From positions 1 through 64,000 of the forward strand of contig NZ_JAHKJW010000016.1 of assembly GCF_019710745.1 (NCBI RefSeq): a DNA stretch of 64,000 nt, in the 5' to 3' direction. Under the pieces are notes generated by a model. That model ran no database searches and had not been told where the DNA came from. It saw only the letters and a list, made by a program, of their open reading frames with translations. Of this stretch, positions 15,701 to 24,187 are shown in pieces; position 1 is the first letter of the stretch, and every line of letters begins with the position of its first letter. A program made the position numbers and the translations under genes. Source of the stretch: Streptomyces beigongshangae (GTDB lineage: Bacteria > Actinomycetota > Actinomycetes > Streptomycetales > Streptomycetaceae).

Positions 15701-17263
15701 TCAGTCGTGCAGCCGGCTCCCGCAGTGCGGCCAGGGACTCGCCCCCCGCCGCACGTACAGTTTCTTCGCCCGGAACGTCTGCTCCTCGGCGGACGCCTCC
15801 TGCGGCCGCCCCGCTCCCCCGAGGCTGTGCCAGGTCTGCGTGTCGAACTGGTAGAGCCCCCCGTACGTCCCGGACGGGTCGACCGCCGCCGCCCGCCCGC
15901 CGGACTCGCAGTCGGCGAGCCCCTGCCAGTTCAGGTGGTCCGCCCCCTGCACGGACCGGGGCAGCGGCTTCGTGCCCACCTTCACCTCCTGCGCCTGCGG
16001 TTCGCGCACCACCTCGGTCCGCAGCCGCCGCGGCCTCTGCCGGACGCCGTTGACGGTCCGCAGGGCGAACGTGACGCGCCGCAGTCCGGGCTGCCCGGCG
16101 CGCTCCACGACCTCGGTGCCGAGGAACAGCCCCGGGTCCGGAGTCCGCCGCACCTCGAAGGGGATCGACTCCTCGCGGATCTCCTTCGTGCCGGTGATCC
16201 GCATGACCGTCACCGTCTGCCCGTCGCGGGGGAAGCTCCCGGCCGGGACGGACAGGGTGTCCTGCGCGTCCAGGACGACCCCGGCCTCCGCCACGACCTC
16301 CCGGACGGTCGCCGCGTTCGTGCGGACCGTCCGGGCCCGCCCGTCCGCCATGACCGTCACCGCCCGCTCGGTGCGGACGTCGAGTGCGAGCCCCGCCCGC
16401 CCGATCCGCCGGGCGCGCGGCACCGACACGTAGGCGCCCTCCGCACGTACCCCGAACTCCCGCAGCGCCTCCTCCACGGTGCGCTGCGTCGTCCACACGT
16501 CGCTCCGCTTCCCGTCGAGGGTGAGCCGCACGGGCCGCGCGTACCGCACGACGATCTCCTCGCCGCTGGACAGGGCGGTCCCGGGGGCGGGGGCGACCAC
16601 GTCGTGGGCGCCCACCCGGACCCCCTCGTCGGCGAGCAGCTCGCCGACGTCGTCCGCGAAGGTGTGCAGTGTGCGCGGCCGGCCGTCGACGGTCAGTTCG
16701 ACCGCCTTGTCGTCGGCCACGAACGCGGAGGTGCCGCCCGCGAGGAAGGCCACGACCAGCGCCTGCGGGAGCAGTTTCCGTACGTCGGGCCGGTCCGCGC
16801 TCCTGCGGCGCCGGGCGGCCCGCTTGGCCTCGATACGCCCGCCCCGCCGGGGCCCGCCGGCATTCCCGTCCCCGCTGCCGTCCCAGTCCCAGTCCCCGTC
16901 CCCATCCCCGTCTCTGTCTTCTCTGTCGTCTCTGTCTTCATCGCTGTCTTCGCCCCCGTGCTCGCCCCCGTCCCCGCACTCGGGTCCGTCCTCGTCCTCG
17001 CACTCGTGCTTGCGCGCGTGCTCGTGCTCGGCCCGGAGCGGGTACCCGGGTTCGTACGCGGGCCCGTAACCGGGCTGGTACCAGGGTTCGTACGCGGTTC
17101 CGGTCCCGGGACCGGCCCCGTACTCGTACGCGGGCCGGTACGTGTCCGGGTGGCCGGGGCCGTAGCCGTGCCCGTGCCCGTAGCCGTGTCCCTGGCCGTA
17201 CGGCCAGGGGTTCTCGTATGTCGGGCGGGCCGGGCCATACGTCTCGTACTGCGCACTGCTCAC
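15701..17263 (-). CDS. rpfB: RpfB-like resuscitation-promoting factor (DUF348-G5-transglycosylase)
   Basis: 520 residues, cell-envelope muralytic protein acting in spore germination or resuscitation by family role. Order: 1-85 Gly/Tyr/His/Pro-rich (GHGYGHGHGYGPGHPD type repeats); 86-135 strongly acidic Asp/Glu/Gly; 136-162 Arg/Lys-rich; one transmembrane helix at ~164-181 (LLPQALVVAFLAGGTSAFV); three DUF348 repeats (LTVDGRPRTLHTFADDVGEL and related); a G5 domain (EIREESIPFEVRRTPDPGLF); then the C-terminal Rpf/transglycosylase domain with catalytic-type LNWQGLADCESGG and YGGLYQFDTQTW. The GTG at 17263 was chosen (GGAG upstream). The long low-complexity cytoplasmic head is unusual. Confidence 0.93.
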   Translation of the reverse strand: MSSAQYETYGPARPTYENPWPYGQGHGYGHGHGYGPGHPDTYRPAYEYGAGPGTGTAYEPWYQPGYGPAYEPGYPLRAEHEHARKHECEDEDGPECGDGGEHGGEDSDEDRDDREDRDGDGDGDWDWDGSGDGNAGGPRRGGRIEAKRAARRRRSADRPDVRKLLPQALVVAFLAGGTSAFVADDKAVELTVDGRPRTLHTFADDVGELLADEGVRVGAHDVVAPAPGTALSSGEEIVVRYARPVRLTLDGKRSDVWTTQRTVEEALREFGVRAEGAYVSVPRARRIGRAGLALDVRTERAVTVMADGRARTVRTNAATVREVVAEAGVVLDAQDTLSVPAGSFPRDGQTVTVMRITGTKEIREESIPFEVRRTPDPGLFLGTEVVERAGQPGLRRVTFALRTVNGVRQRPRRLRTEVVREPQAQEVKVGTKPLPRSVQGADHLNWQGLADCESGGRAAAVDPSGTYGGLYQFDTQTWHSLGGAGRPQEASAEEQTFRAKKLYVRRGASPWPHCGSRLHD

Positions 17264-17348
17264 GACGACACGCTCCAGAAGAACCGGTGGAGAGAGGTAC
17301 GCCCGCGGGACTCCTTCAGCAGAGGGTGGGAGGCGGGTGGGCGGACAG

Positions 17349-17377
17349 AACCTAGCGGAGCGATCGTCACTCTCCAA
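17349..17377 (-). promoter_or_regulatory. Candidate rpfB promoter
   Basis: On the minus strand TTGGAG (17377-17372) and TAGGTT (17354-17349) are separated by 17 bases, a good vegetative sigma -35/-10 pair, about 86 bases before the GTG. The 5' leader has no recognisable riboswitch. Confidence 0.5.
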
Positions 17378-17446
17378 AGCAGCGCGGCCACTCAGGGTGA
17401 CGACACGCCCCCGGCCGGCCTCCGGGAGCGCGTCGGCCGTTATGCC

Positions 17447-18316
17447 TCAGTAATCGAACGCGCGGGCAGTGTTGGCGGAGAGCGCCGTCGCCAGCGCGTC
17501 CTCGTCCAGACCCCGTACGGCGGCCATGGCGCGGACCGTGACCGGAACGAGATAGGGGGCGTTGGGCCGTCCGCGGTACGGCACGGGGGTCAGGAAGGGC
17601 GCGTCGGTCTCGACGAGGACGAGTTCCAGCGGCGCCACGGCGAGGGCGTCCCGCAGCGGCTGCGCGTTCTTGAAGGTCATGTTCCCGGCGAACGACATGT
17701 AGTAGCCGGCGCGGCCGCAGACCTCCGCCATCTCCGCGTCGCCGGAGTAGCAGTGGAAGACGGTCCGCTCGGGCGCGCCCTCCTCCTTCAGGATCCGCAG
17801 CACGTCGGCGTGGGCGTCCCGGTCGTGGATGACCAGCGCCTTGCCGTGCCGCTTGGCGATCTCGATGTGGGCGCGGAAGGACCGCTCCTGGGCGTCCTTG
17901 CCCTCGGGGCCGGTGCGGAAGTAGTCCAGTCCGGTCTCGCCGACGCCCTTGACCTGCGGGAGGGCGGCGAGCCGGTCGATCTCGGCGAGCGCCTCGTCCA
18001 GTGCGCCGTCGCCCCCCGCCTGCCGTGCCCCCTGCCGGGACCAGCCGTCGGGATCACCGTGCACGATGCGCGGCGCCTCGTTCGGGTGGAGCGCGACGGC
18101 CGCGTGGACGGCGTCGTGGGCGGCGGCCGTCTCGGCGGCCCAGCGTGACCCCGCCAGGTCGCACCCCACCTGTACGACCGTCGTCACGCCGACCGACGCG
18201 GCCTTGGCGAGGCCCTCCTCGACCGTGCCGGTCTGCATGTCGAGATGGGTGTGGGAGTCCGCCACCGGGACCCGCAGGGGGTCCGGTGGCGGCGGGGCTT
18301 CGGTGTGGGAAGGCAT
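17447..18316 (-). CDS. TatD-family metal-dependent hydrolase / DNase
   Basis: 289 residues, TIM-barrel amidohydrolase fold. Metal ligands are visible: DSHTHLDM near residue 20, GETGLDYFR near residue 128, HIEIAKRHGKALVIHDRDA, FHCYSGD near residue 186, and ETDAPFLTP near residue 232. TatD proteins are 3'-5' DNases and may act in DNA quality control or tRNA turnover. ATG at 18316. It sits upstream of rpfB and rsmA on the same strand, the usual actinobacterial arrangement (metG/tatD/rpfB/ksgA/ispE). Confidence 0.93.
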   Translation of the reverse strand: MPSHTEAPPPPDPLRVPVADSHTHLDMQTGTVEEGLAKAASVGVTTVVQVGCDLAGSRWAAETAAAHDAVHAAVALHPNEAPRIVHGDPDGWSRQGARQAGGDGALDEALAEIDRLAALPQVKGVGETGLDYFRTGPEGKDAQERSFRAHIEIAKRHGKALVIHDRDAHADVLRILKEEGAPERTVFHCYSGDAEMAEVCGRAGYYMSFAGNMTFKNAQPLRDALAVAPLELVLVETDAPFLTPVPYRGRPNAPYLVPVTVRAMAAVRGLDEDALATALSANTARAFDY

Positions 18317-18353
18317 GCCCCGATCCTACGAAGCGGGCGCAGGGCCCTCGCGG

Positions 18354-18827
18354 TCACACCGTCCTGCGGTGGTGGAACGGGTGGAGCAGGCCGGAGAGGT
18401 GCCAGCGGTGGTGAACCTTGGCCGTCGCCGGCCCGGACGGTGCGGGGACCTGCCCGGGCGGTGCGGGGACCTGCTCGGGCGGTGCGGGGGCCACGGCACG
18501 CTTCATCGGCGGCACGGACAGGGTGCGGCGCATCGAGTTCTGCGCCGAGGACACCTGGCCCGCCCGCATGATGCGTACGAGGTGGCCGTCGCAGTTCACG
18601 CAGTTCGGCCGGCTCAGCGGCGACGGCACGACCAGGCCGTCGGCCACGTACGTCACGAACTCCGCTCCGTCGGCGTCGAAGTGGTGCTCGATCTCGTACG
18701 ACTGCTCCCAGCCGTGCCCGCAGCGCATGCAGGCGAAGGAATACGACTCGTGGGCCGTGTCGGCCGCGGTGGTCCGGGGTGCGGGTCCGCCGGTGGTCCG
18801 ACCGGTCTGCCCTGCGATCTCGCTCAT
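18354..18827 (-). CDS. Zinc-ribbon protein of unknown function
   Basis: 157 residues. A central zinc-ribbon-like pair, FACMRCGHGWEQ and PNCVNCDGHL, is separated by about 45 residues; the C-terminus has a Pro-rich repeat PAPPEQVPAPPGQVPAPSG and ends in a basic/His tail. The ATG at 18827 has a perfect AGGAG seven bases upstream. It lies 37 bases upstream of tatD on the same strand. The family is not recognised beyond the metal-binding pattern; nucleic-acid or protein binding is possible. Confidence 0.82.
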   Translation of the reverse strand: MSEIAGQTGRTTGGPAPRTTAADTAHESYSFACMRCGHGWEQSYEIEHHFDADGAEFVTYVADGLVVPSPLSRPNCVNCDGHLVRIMRAGQVSSAQNSMRRTLSVPPMKRAVAPAPPEQVPAPPGQVPAPSGPATAKVHHRWHLSGLLHPFHHRRTV

Positions 18828-19220
18828 GCCAGCTCCTCTTGTCCGCTGGACGAGGACGGGTGCGTCCTGTTCCAGTGGACGCCCCGGCCGACATGAACGC
18901 ACCACTCCTGCCGAGTGTTGGAACCGTCTTGGCCGTTCCTTGCCGGACGGCCCTCGGCAGCCGGTTCGGACTTTGCCCTTCCCGGCGGTCCTTTGCCCTC
19001 GCATGGGGGCCGCGCGCCCCCTTGTGACATCGCGCGCCCCCTCAAGCAGCCCCGTACTCCCTCATGGCGCCGGGCGGCCGGCCGTGAGCCACGGGCCGGC
19101 CGTGAGCCACGGGCCGGCCGTGTCCGGTGGGCCTCCGGAGACGGGACCAGAAGTCAGGAGGAGGGGAGGGACCCGGAAGGCGGGGGTCTCAGGAGGCAGG
19201 GGTCTCAGGAGGCGGGGGTC
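18828..19220. other. 393-base gap between rsmI and the zinc-ribbon gene
   Basis: No credible gene. It holds two exact 18-base tandem units at 19081-19116 (GCCGTGAGCCACGGGCCG, each itself partly self-complementary) and three 16-base units at 19179-19226 that include the rsmI stop. Promoter elements of the zinc-ribbon gene should lie near 18830-18900, but I cannot assign them. Confidence 0.6.
19081..19122. repeat. 18-bp tandem repeat with internal dyads
   Basis: Two exact copies of GCCGTGAGCCACGGGCCG plus a six-base start of a third. Confidence 0.8.
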
Positions 19221-19226
19221 TCAGGA
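19179..19226. repeat. Three 16-bp tandem units ending inside rsmI stop
   Basis: Units GGCGGGGGTCTCAGGA at 19179-19194 and 19211-19226 and GGCAGGGGTCTCAGGA at 19195-19210. Read on the minus strand each unit carries the TCCTGAG that contains the rsmI stop codon, so the gene end has been copied twice downstream. Confidence 0.85.
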
Positions 19227-20075
19227 GGCGGGCCGCGAGGCGTTCTTCGCCGCGACGACCGCGTCGAAGACCTCCCGCTTGGGCACCCCCGCGTCGGCGG
19301 CGACCGCGGCGATCGCCTCCTTGCGCCGCTCCCCCGCCTCCTCGCGCACCCGTACCCTGCGCACCAGTTCGTCGGCGTCGAGCACCTCGGTGACCTCCGG
19401 GGCGCCCTCCACGACGACGGTGATCTCCCCGCGCACCCCTTCGGCGGCCCAGGCGGCCAGTTCCCCGAGGGGCCCGCGCCTGACCTCCTCGTACGTCTTG
19501 GTCAGCTCGCGGCAGACGGCGGCCCGCCGGTCGGTGCCGAACACCTCCGCCATCGCGGCGAGCGTGTCGTCGAGCCGGTGCGGTGCCTCGAAGTACACGA
19601 GTGTGCGCCGCTCGCCCGCGACCTCCCGCAGCCGGGACAGCCGCTCGCCGGCCTTGCGCGGCAGGAAGCCCTCGAAGCAGAACCTGTCGACGGGCAGCCC
19701 GGACAGCGCGAGCGCGGTGAGCACGGCGGACGGGCCCGGGACGGCCGTGACCCTGATGTCCTTCTCCACGGCGGCGGCGACCAGCCGGTATCCGGGGTCG
19801 GACACGGACGGCATCCCGGCGTCCGTCACGAGCAGCACGCGCGCCCCGCCCACCAGCGCCTCGACGAGTTCGGGCGTACGCGCCGACTCGTTGCCCTCGA
19901 AGTACGACACGATCCGCCCCGAGGGCTGTACGTCCAGGCCCTGGGTCAGCCGCCGCAGCCGCCGGGTGTCCTCGGCGGCGATCACGTCGGCCCCCGCCAG
20001 CTCCGCCGCCAGCCGGGGCGGTGCGTCCGTGATGTCCCCGATGGGTGTGCCTGCGAGTACGAGGGTTCCTGTCAC
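19221..20075 (-). CDS. rsmI: 16S rRNA (cytidine1402-2'-O)-methyltransferase
   Basis: 284 residues, tetrapyrrole-methylase fold. Family motifs: LVLAGTPIGDITDAPPRLAAEL at the N-terminus (described), AEDTRRLRRLTQGLD, LVTDAGMPSVSDPGYRLVAA (SAM site) and AVPGPSAVLTALALSGLP. It methylates the 2'-hydroxyl of C1402 in the decoding centre. The GTG at 20075 was chosen (GAGG nine bases upstream, family N-terminus); a longer frame would overlap the pmt promoter. Divergent from pmt with only 62 bases between. Confidence 0.94.
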   Translation of the reverse strand: MTGTLVLAGTPIGDITDAPPRLAAELAGADVIAAEDTRRLRRLTQGLDVQPSGRIVSYFEGNESARTPELVEALVGGARVLLVTDAGMPSVSDPGYRLVAAAVEKDIRVTAVPGPSAVLTALALSGLPVDRFCFEGFLPRKAGERLSRLREVAGERRTLVYFEAPHRLDDTLAAMAEVFGTDRRAAVCRELTKTYEEVRRGPLGELAAWAAEGVRGEITVVVEGAPEVTEVLDADELVRRVRVREEAGERRKEAIAAVAADAGVPKREVFDAVVAAKNASRPAS

Positions 20076-20137
20076 GGTTCCATCCTCGCAGGGACGGCCC
20101 GCGGGACTCGCACAGACCTGTTCCCTACGATGGCGCG

Positions 20138-21880
20138 GTGACAAGTACCGCGTCCTCCACGGACACCCGGCAGGGACAGGACGTCGAAGAGCAGCGGCCG
20201 TCGTGGCAGCGGCGGCTGCGCAGGTTCGGTTACACGGCCGGGCCCGCAGACGACGTCCGCGACCGCCTCGTGCCCGCGTACACCGAACCCGGCCCGCGTC
20301 TGTGGGCCGTGATCGGGCTCCGCCCCGAGGCCGCCGGGCGCGTCGTGCGCTGGTCGGCGTGGGGCGGTCCGCTGCTCGTCACGCTGGTGGCGGGCCTGAT
20401 GCGGTTCTGGAACCTGGGCGGCCCGAAGGCGGTGATATTCGACGAGACGTACTACGCCAAGGACGCCTGGGCGCTCATCCACCGCGGGTACGAGGTCAAC
20501 TGGGCCAAGAACGCCAACGACCTGATCCTGCAGAACGGCGGGGACGTCAGGATCCCGACGGACGCCGCCTACGTCGTCCACCCGCCGGTCGGCAAGTACG
20601 TCATCGGGCTCGGCGAGTGGATGTTCGGGTTCACGCCGTTCGGCTGGCGGTTCATGACGGCCCTGCTCGGCACGCTGTCCGTGCTGATGCTGTGCCGGAT
20701 CGGCCGCCGGCTGTTCCGCTCGACGTTCCTCGGGTGCCTGGCGGGCGCGCTGATGGCCGTGGACGGCCTGCACTTCGTGATGAGCCGCACCGCGCTGCTC
20801 GACCAGGTGCTGATGTTCTTCGTCCTCGCGGCCTTCGGCTGCCTGCTCGTCGACCGCGACAGGGCGCGGGAGCGCCTCGCGGCGGCCCTCCCGCGGGACG
20901 CCGACGGGATCGTCCGGCCGGACCCGCACACCGCGGCGACCACCCGCCTCGGCCCGCGCCCCTGGCGCCTGGCGGCCGGGCTGATGCTGGGCCTGGCCAT
21001 CGGCACCAAGTGGAACGGCCTGTACTTCCTCGCCGCGTTCGGCCTGCTGACGGTCCTGTGGGACTTCGGCGCGCGACGCGTGGCGGGCGCCCCCCATCCT
21101 TACCTGTCGGTCCTCAGGCGCGACGTCGGCTGGGCGTTCCTGTCCACGGTCCCGGTGGCGGTCGTCACGTACATCGCGTCGTGGACGGGCTGGTTCCTGT
21201 CCGCCGCCGACGGCAAGGGCGGCTACTACCGCAACTGGGCCACGGCCGACGGCCGCAGCAGCGACTGGTCCTGGCTGTTCCCCGACTGGTGGCTCAGCCT
21301 GTGGCACTACGAGACCCAGGTGTACGACTTCCACGTCGACCTGCACTCCCCGCACACGTACGAGTCGAACCCGTGGAGCTGGATCGTCACCGGCCGCCCC
21401 GTCTCGTACTTCTACGAGTCCCCGCTGCCCGGCAAGGACGGCTGCCCGACGGACGCGGGCGAGAAGTGCGCCCGCGAGGTGCTGGCCCTCGGCACACCGC
21501 TCCTGTGGTGGGCGGCGGCCTTCGCCGTCCTGTACGTCCTGTGGCGCTGGCTCTTCCGCCGCGACTGGCGGGCGGGCGCGATCGCGTGCGGCGTCGCGGC
21601 GGGCTACCTGCCGTGGTTCCACTACCAGGAACGCACGATCTTCTTCTTCTACGCGGTCGTCTTCCTCCCCTTCCTGTGCCTGGCGGTGGCGATGATGACC
21701 GGCGCGATCCTGGGCCCGCCCGGCTCCACGGAACGCCGCCGGGTGGCGGGCGCGGCGACGGCGGGCGTCCTGATCCTGCTGATCGCGTGGAACTTCATCT
21801 ACTTCTGGCCGATCTACACGGGCCAGGCGATCCCCATCGACAGCTGGCGCTCCCGGATGTGGCTGGACACCTGGGTCTGA
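20138..21880 (+). CDS. pmt: Protein O-mannosyltransferase (GT39)
   Basis: 580 residues, polytopic membrane glycosyltransferase that uses polyprenyl-phosphate-mannose to O-mannosylate exported proteins. The first lumenal loop carries the catalytic acidic pair VIFDETYYAKDAW near residue 104, and HPPVGKY follows near residue 148. About ten hydrophobic helices follow, with WNGLYFLAAF and PWFHYQERTIFFFYAV in the C-terminal half. In S. coelicolor the orthologous Pmt (SCO3154, from memory) glycosylates phosphate-binding PstS and is needed for phage phiC31 infection. The GTG at 20138 lies seven bases after a TACGAT -10-like hexamer and lacks a ribosome site, so the mRNA is probably leaderless. Confidence 0.93.
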   Translation: MTSTASSTDTRQGQDVEEQRPSWQRRLRRFGYTAGPADDVRDRLVPAYTEPGPRLWAVIGLRPEAAGRVVRWSAWGGPLLVTLVAGLMRFWNLGGPKAVIFDETYYAKDAWALIHRGYEVNWAKNANDLILQNGGDVRIPTDAAYVVHPPVGKYVIGLGEWMFGFTPFGWRFMTALLGTLSVLMLCRIGRRLFRSTFLGCLAGALMAVDGLHFVMSRTALLDQVLMFFVLAAFGCLLVDRDRARERLAAALPRDADGIVRPDPHTAATTRLGPRPWRLAAGLMLGLAIGTKWNGLYFLAAFGLLTVLWDFGARRVAGAPHPYLSVLRRDVGWAFLSTVPVAVVTYIASWTGWFLSAADGKGGYYRNWATADGRSSDWSWLFPDWWLSLWHYETQVYDFHVDLHSPHTYESNPWSWIVTGRPVSYFYESPLPGKDGCPTDAGEKCAREVLALGTPLLWWAAAFAVLYVLWRWLFRRDWRAGAIACGVAAGYLPWFHYQERTIFFFYAVVFLPFLCLAVAMMTGAILGPPGSTERRRVAGAATAGVLILLIAWNFIYFWPIYTGQAIPIDSWRSRMWLDTWV

Positions 21881-21895
21881 GGGCTGCCCCGCAAA

Positions 21896-21928
21896 GTCCT
21901 GGACGACGTCCCCGGCGTCGTCCAGGAC
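21896..21928. terminator. 12-bp perfect hairpin downstream of pmt
   Basis: Arms GTCCTGGACGAC and its exact complement around a nine-base loop, 15 bases after the pmt stop; serves the convergent pmt and LysR genes. Confidence 0.8.
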
Positions 21929-22027
21929 CTCGACGGCAAGCCCCCTCCGTCCCCGTCATCGGCGCCGCCGCCCGGACGGCGTTCGTCGGCGCCGTCGGGT
22001 CCGGCGGCTGACACACGGCTTCGGTGG

Positions 22028-22921
22028 TCACCCAACGGCGTCTGCGGCTTTCCGGGCCTCCGCGATGGTGGGCTCGTCCCGACGGCTCGCGAGCCAGGCC
22101 AGTGCCGAGGTGGACGGTTCGAGGTCGGTGACGTCGACGTACCGGACGCCGGGGCGGGGGAAGAACTCACGGGCAGCGGCGGGGAGGAAGCACATCGCCT
22201 CCCCGTCGGCCACGCTGTGCAGCAGTGCCTCCATGTCGTTGACGACCGGCCCGTACCGCACGGGACTGCCGTCGGGGCGCGGGTCCACCGCCCAGAAGTC
22301 CCACCACACCCGCGGTACCTGTGCGGGCATGTCGACCACCGGGTAGCCGGAAACCTGGGCCAGCGCGATCCGCGGCAGAGCCGCCAGGGGATCACTGGCA
22401 GGCAGGCACGCGACCCGCGGTTCGGAGGCCAGTCGGTGGAGTTCCATGCCGTCCGGAACGGGAGGACGCAGGAAGGCGATGTCGACTTCCCGTCGGAAGA
22501 GGGCGTTCATGTGGTCGAGGAAATTCAGAGTGACCACCTGAATTTCCGTCTGCGGTTGGCGGTCCTGCAGTATCTGGAGGACGGCACGGGTCCGCGGCAT
22601 GGCAGCCTCGGCTCCAACGGTTCCTACAACGATCCGGTGAGACAGCTGACGGGACTGCGCGTCGGCGACGCTGCGCAACTGGTCGACGGCTGCGATCGCC
22701 TTCCGGGCCTCGGGAAAAAGTGCCCGGCCGGCCACGGTGAGATCGACCGCCCGATTGGTGCGCTCGAACAGCCGCACGTCCAGACGCTTTTCCAGATCCC
22801 GGATCTGCTGACTGACGGCGGACTGGCTGATAAACATGCGCGCGGCGGTGCGCCCGAAGTGCAGGTCCTCGCTCAGTGCCAGGAACAGCCGTAACTGGTG
22901 AATGCTCGGTTCCGCTGACAC
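22028..22921 (-). CDS. LysR-family transcriptional regulator with a TTA codon
   Basis: 297 residues. N-terminal winged HTH (HQLRLFLALSEDLHFGRTAA, QSAVSQQIRDLEKRLDVRLF, LTVAGRALFPEAR), then the LysR substrate-binding domain. The GTG at 22921 was chosen because it has a strong GGAGGAG site; an upstream in-frame start is weaker. Leu10 is encoded by TTA (22894-22892), the rare codon read by the bldA tRNA, so expression is probably developmentally delayed. A 13-bp palindrome lies 36 bases upstream. It is divergent from two small secreted protein genes, the likely targets. The effector is unknown. Confidence 0.92.
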   Translation of the reverse strand: MSAEPSIHQLRLFLALSEDLHFGRTAARMFISQSAVSQQIRDLEKRLDVRLFERTNRAVDLTVAGRALFPEARKAIAAVDQLRSVADAQSRQLSHRIVVGTVGAEAAMPRTRAVLQILQDRQPQTEIQVVTLNFLDHMNALFRREVDIAFLRPPVPDGMELHRLASEPRVACLPASDPLAALPRIALAQVSGYPVVDMPAQVPRVWWDFWAVDPRPDGSPVRYGPVVNDMEALLHSVADGEAMCFLPAAAREFFPRPGVRYVDVTDLEPSTSALAWLASRRDEPTIAEARKAADAVG

Positions 22922-22956
22922 AGCAGCTCCTCCCCCGTCCTGCCTACCTGCGGCCA

Positions 22957-22969
22957 TAAGCTCAGCTTA
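22957..22969. promoter_or_regulatory. 13-bp palindrome, candidate LysR operator
   Basis: TAAGCT-C-AGCTTA, a perfect dyad in the AT-rich region between the LysR gene and the secreted protein gene. LysR proteins typically bind such dyads in the divergent region; assignment is inference. Confidence 0.5.
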
Positions 22970-23100
22970 CTAATCGAAGAGAACTTTCATCATCGGGCCC
23001 CCTGACAACGGCGGTACATCCTGTGAGCCTGATGTCGTGCCTGTGTGCGTGTCTCCGTGAACGCGAGACACCCACTCCTTATTCCATCGACTTCGATTAG
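22970..23100. repeat. 10-bp inverted repeat flanking the LysR/secreted-protein intergenic core
   Basis: CTAATCGAAG at 22970-22979 and its exact complement CTTCGATTAG at 23091-23100, 111 bases apart. The distal copy ends 12 bases before the ATG of the first secreted protein gene. Confidence 0.6.
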
Positions 23101-23112
23101 TGGGGACCTCTC

Positions 23113-23418
23113 ATGCGGAAAAACATCAGCAAGTCGCTCCGCGTCGCCGCGACGGCCTTCAGTACTGCGATCCTCGCGGGTACGGCACTCTCCGGGGCCG
23201 CCCAGGCCGCGCCCGCAGGGGGCGCCGGCGCCATGGCGTGTGGCTACTACGAGACGAGCGACACCGCCTACTACGGTCACTGCGGCTCGGGCTCGGTCAT
23301 TATCGAGATCGACATCAACTGGTCCTACGAGGAGGAATACCGGTGCGTCGGACAGGGTGAGACCACGCTCGGCACCGCCAGCCGTATCGTCTACGCCCAC
23401 TCCATCGGGACCTGCTGA
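23113..23418 (+). CDS. Small secreted cysteine-containing protein
   Basis: 101 residues. The signal peptide (MRKNISKSLRVAATAFSTAI, AGTALSGAAQA) has a likely AQA cleavage site near residue 32. The mature part is only ~69 residues with CGYYETSDTAYYGHCGSGS, an acidic NWSYEEEYRCVGQGE section and a C-terminal Cys (four Cys in all, room for two disulfides). It resembles a Streptomyces family of small exported proteins (DUF6355-like, by memory). No enzymatic motif. First gene opposite the LysR regulator; GGGGACC precedes the ATG. Confidence 0.82.
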   Translation: MRKNISKSLRVAATAFSTAILAGTALSGAAQAAPAGGAGAMACGYYETSDTAYYGHCGSGSVIIEIDINWSYEEEYRCVGQGETTLGTASRIVYAHSIGTC

Positions 23419-23453
23419 CGGCTGGGAAAAAGTCGGACAAGGCAAAGTGAGCA

Positions 23454-23490
23454 GGTGGGCGGGCCTCTCGTCGAAGACGGCCCGCCCACC
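23454..23490. terminator. 12-bp perfect hairpin terminator
   Basis: GGTGGGCGGGCC, 13-base loop, exact complement, 35 bases after the first secreted protein gene. Confidence 0.85.
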
Positions 23491-23601
23491 GCTTGCCGTA
23501 TCACCCTGCCCTATCACCTTCCTGTATCGCCCTGCTGTATCGCCTTGCCGTCATTGCCGACCGGCGTCACCGGCGGTCGGGAATCCCGGAGGGGAAACAC
23601 A

Positions 23602-24009
23602 ATGAAGCTGTCCGCATCGATTGCGACAACCGCGGTCACCGTCATGGCGACGATTGGCTCACTTGCGGCATCGGGGCCGGCTCACGCCACGCCGAGCAAG
23701 GAACACATCAGAGCGGCAGCAGGGCAGGAACCGCTTTCCGCCGATTGCTACACGAGCGGTGGGAAGCTGTATTGCAGTAACGTCGCGCATACACCGATGT
23801 ACGAGCATCGAAGTTACTCCTCACGTCGGGTCGAGTATCTCGAAACACCGTGGAGCACCTTCAACTGCTGGGGGTACGGGGACCAGCATTCAGGCGGCAA
23901 CGACATCTGGTACTGGGCCCAGGGCGACGTGGTCGGAGATTGGGGAAACGTTCCGGCCTCAGTCGTTTTCACCCCCTATGATCCACCCGCCGGAATGGAC
24001 CAGTGCTGA
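23602..24009 (+). CDS. Small secreted SH3-like protein
   Basis: 135 residues. The signal peptide MKLSASIATTAVTVMATIGS ends near AHA (residue 29). The mature part has MYEHRSYSSRRVEYLETPWS, FNCWGYGDQHSGGNDIWYWA and GDWGNVPASVVFTPYD, the pattern of bacterial SH3-like domains found in short Streptomyces exoproteins, with four Cys. The ATG at 23602 follows GGAGGGG; the longer upstream frame is not supported. It lies in the island with the LysR gene. Wall binding is a family-level guess. Confidence 0.82.
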   Translation: MKLSASIATTAVTVMATIGSLAASGPAHATPSKEHIRAAAGQEPLSADCYTSGGKLYCSNVAHTPMYEHRSYSSRRVEYLETPWSTFNCWGYGDQHSGGNDIWYWAQGDVVGDWGNVPASVVFTPYDPPAGMDQC

Positions 24010-24187
24010 CGGATCGCGTGCGACGCCCGCCGCTTTGCCGTCCGACACCGCACCGGCCCCGGACGGTGACCGCCGGGCCCGGAGCCGGGCACAGGGCCGG
24101 GCACGGGTCCGGGTACAGAACCGGGTGCAACGATCCGGGAACACCATCCCCTTCCGTCACTCTCCCCGCATACAGTGCGACCCACAG

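Noticed and set aside
17264..17446. c-di-AMP (ydaO) riboswitch upstream of rpfB, as known for another Streptomyces rpf gene
   Set aside because: The conserved ydaO core motifs are not present in the leader on either strand.
22028..24009. Natural product gene cluster suggested by the small secreted DUF6355-like protein
   Set aside because: No biosynthetic, tailoring or export genes accompany it.
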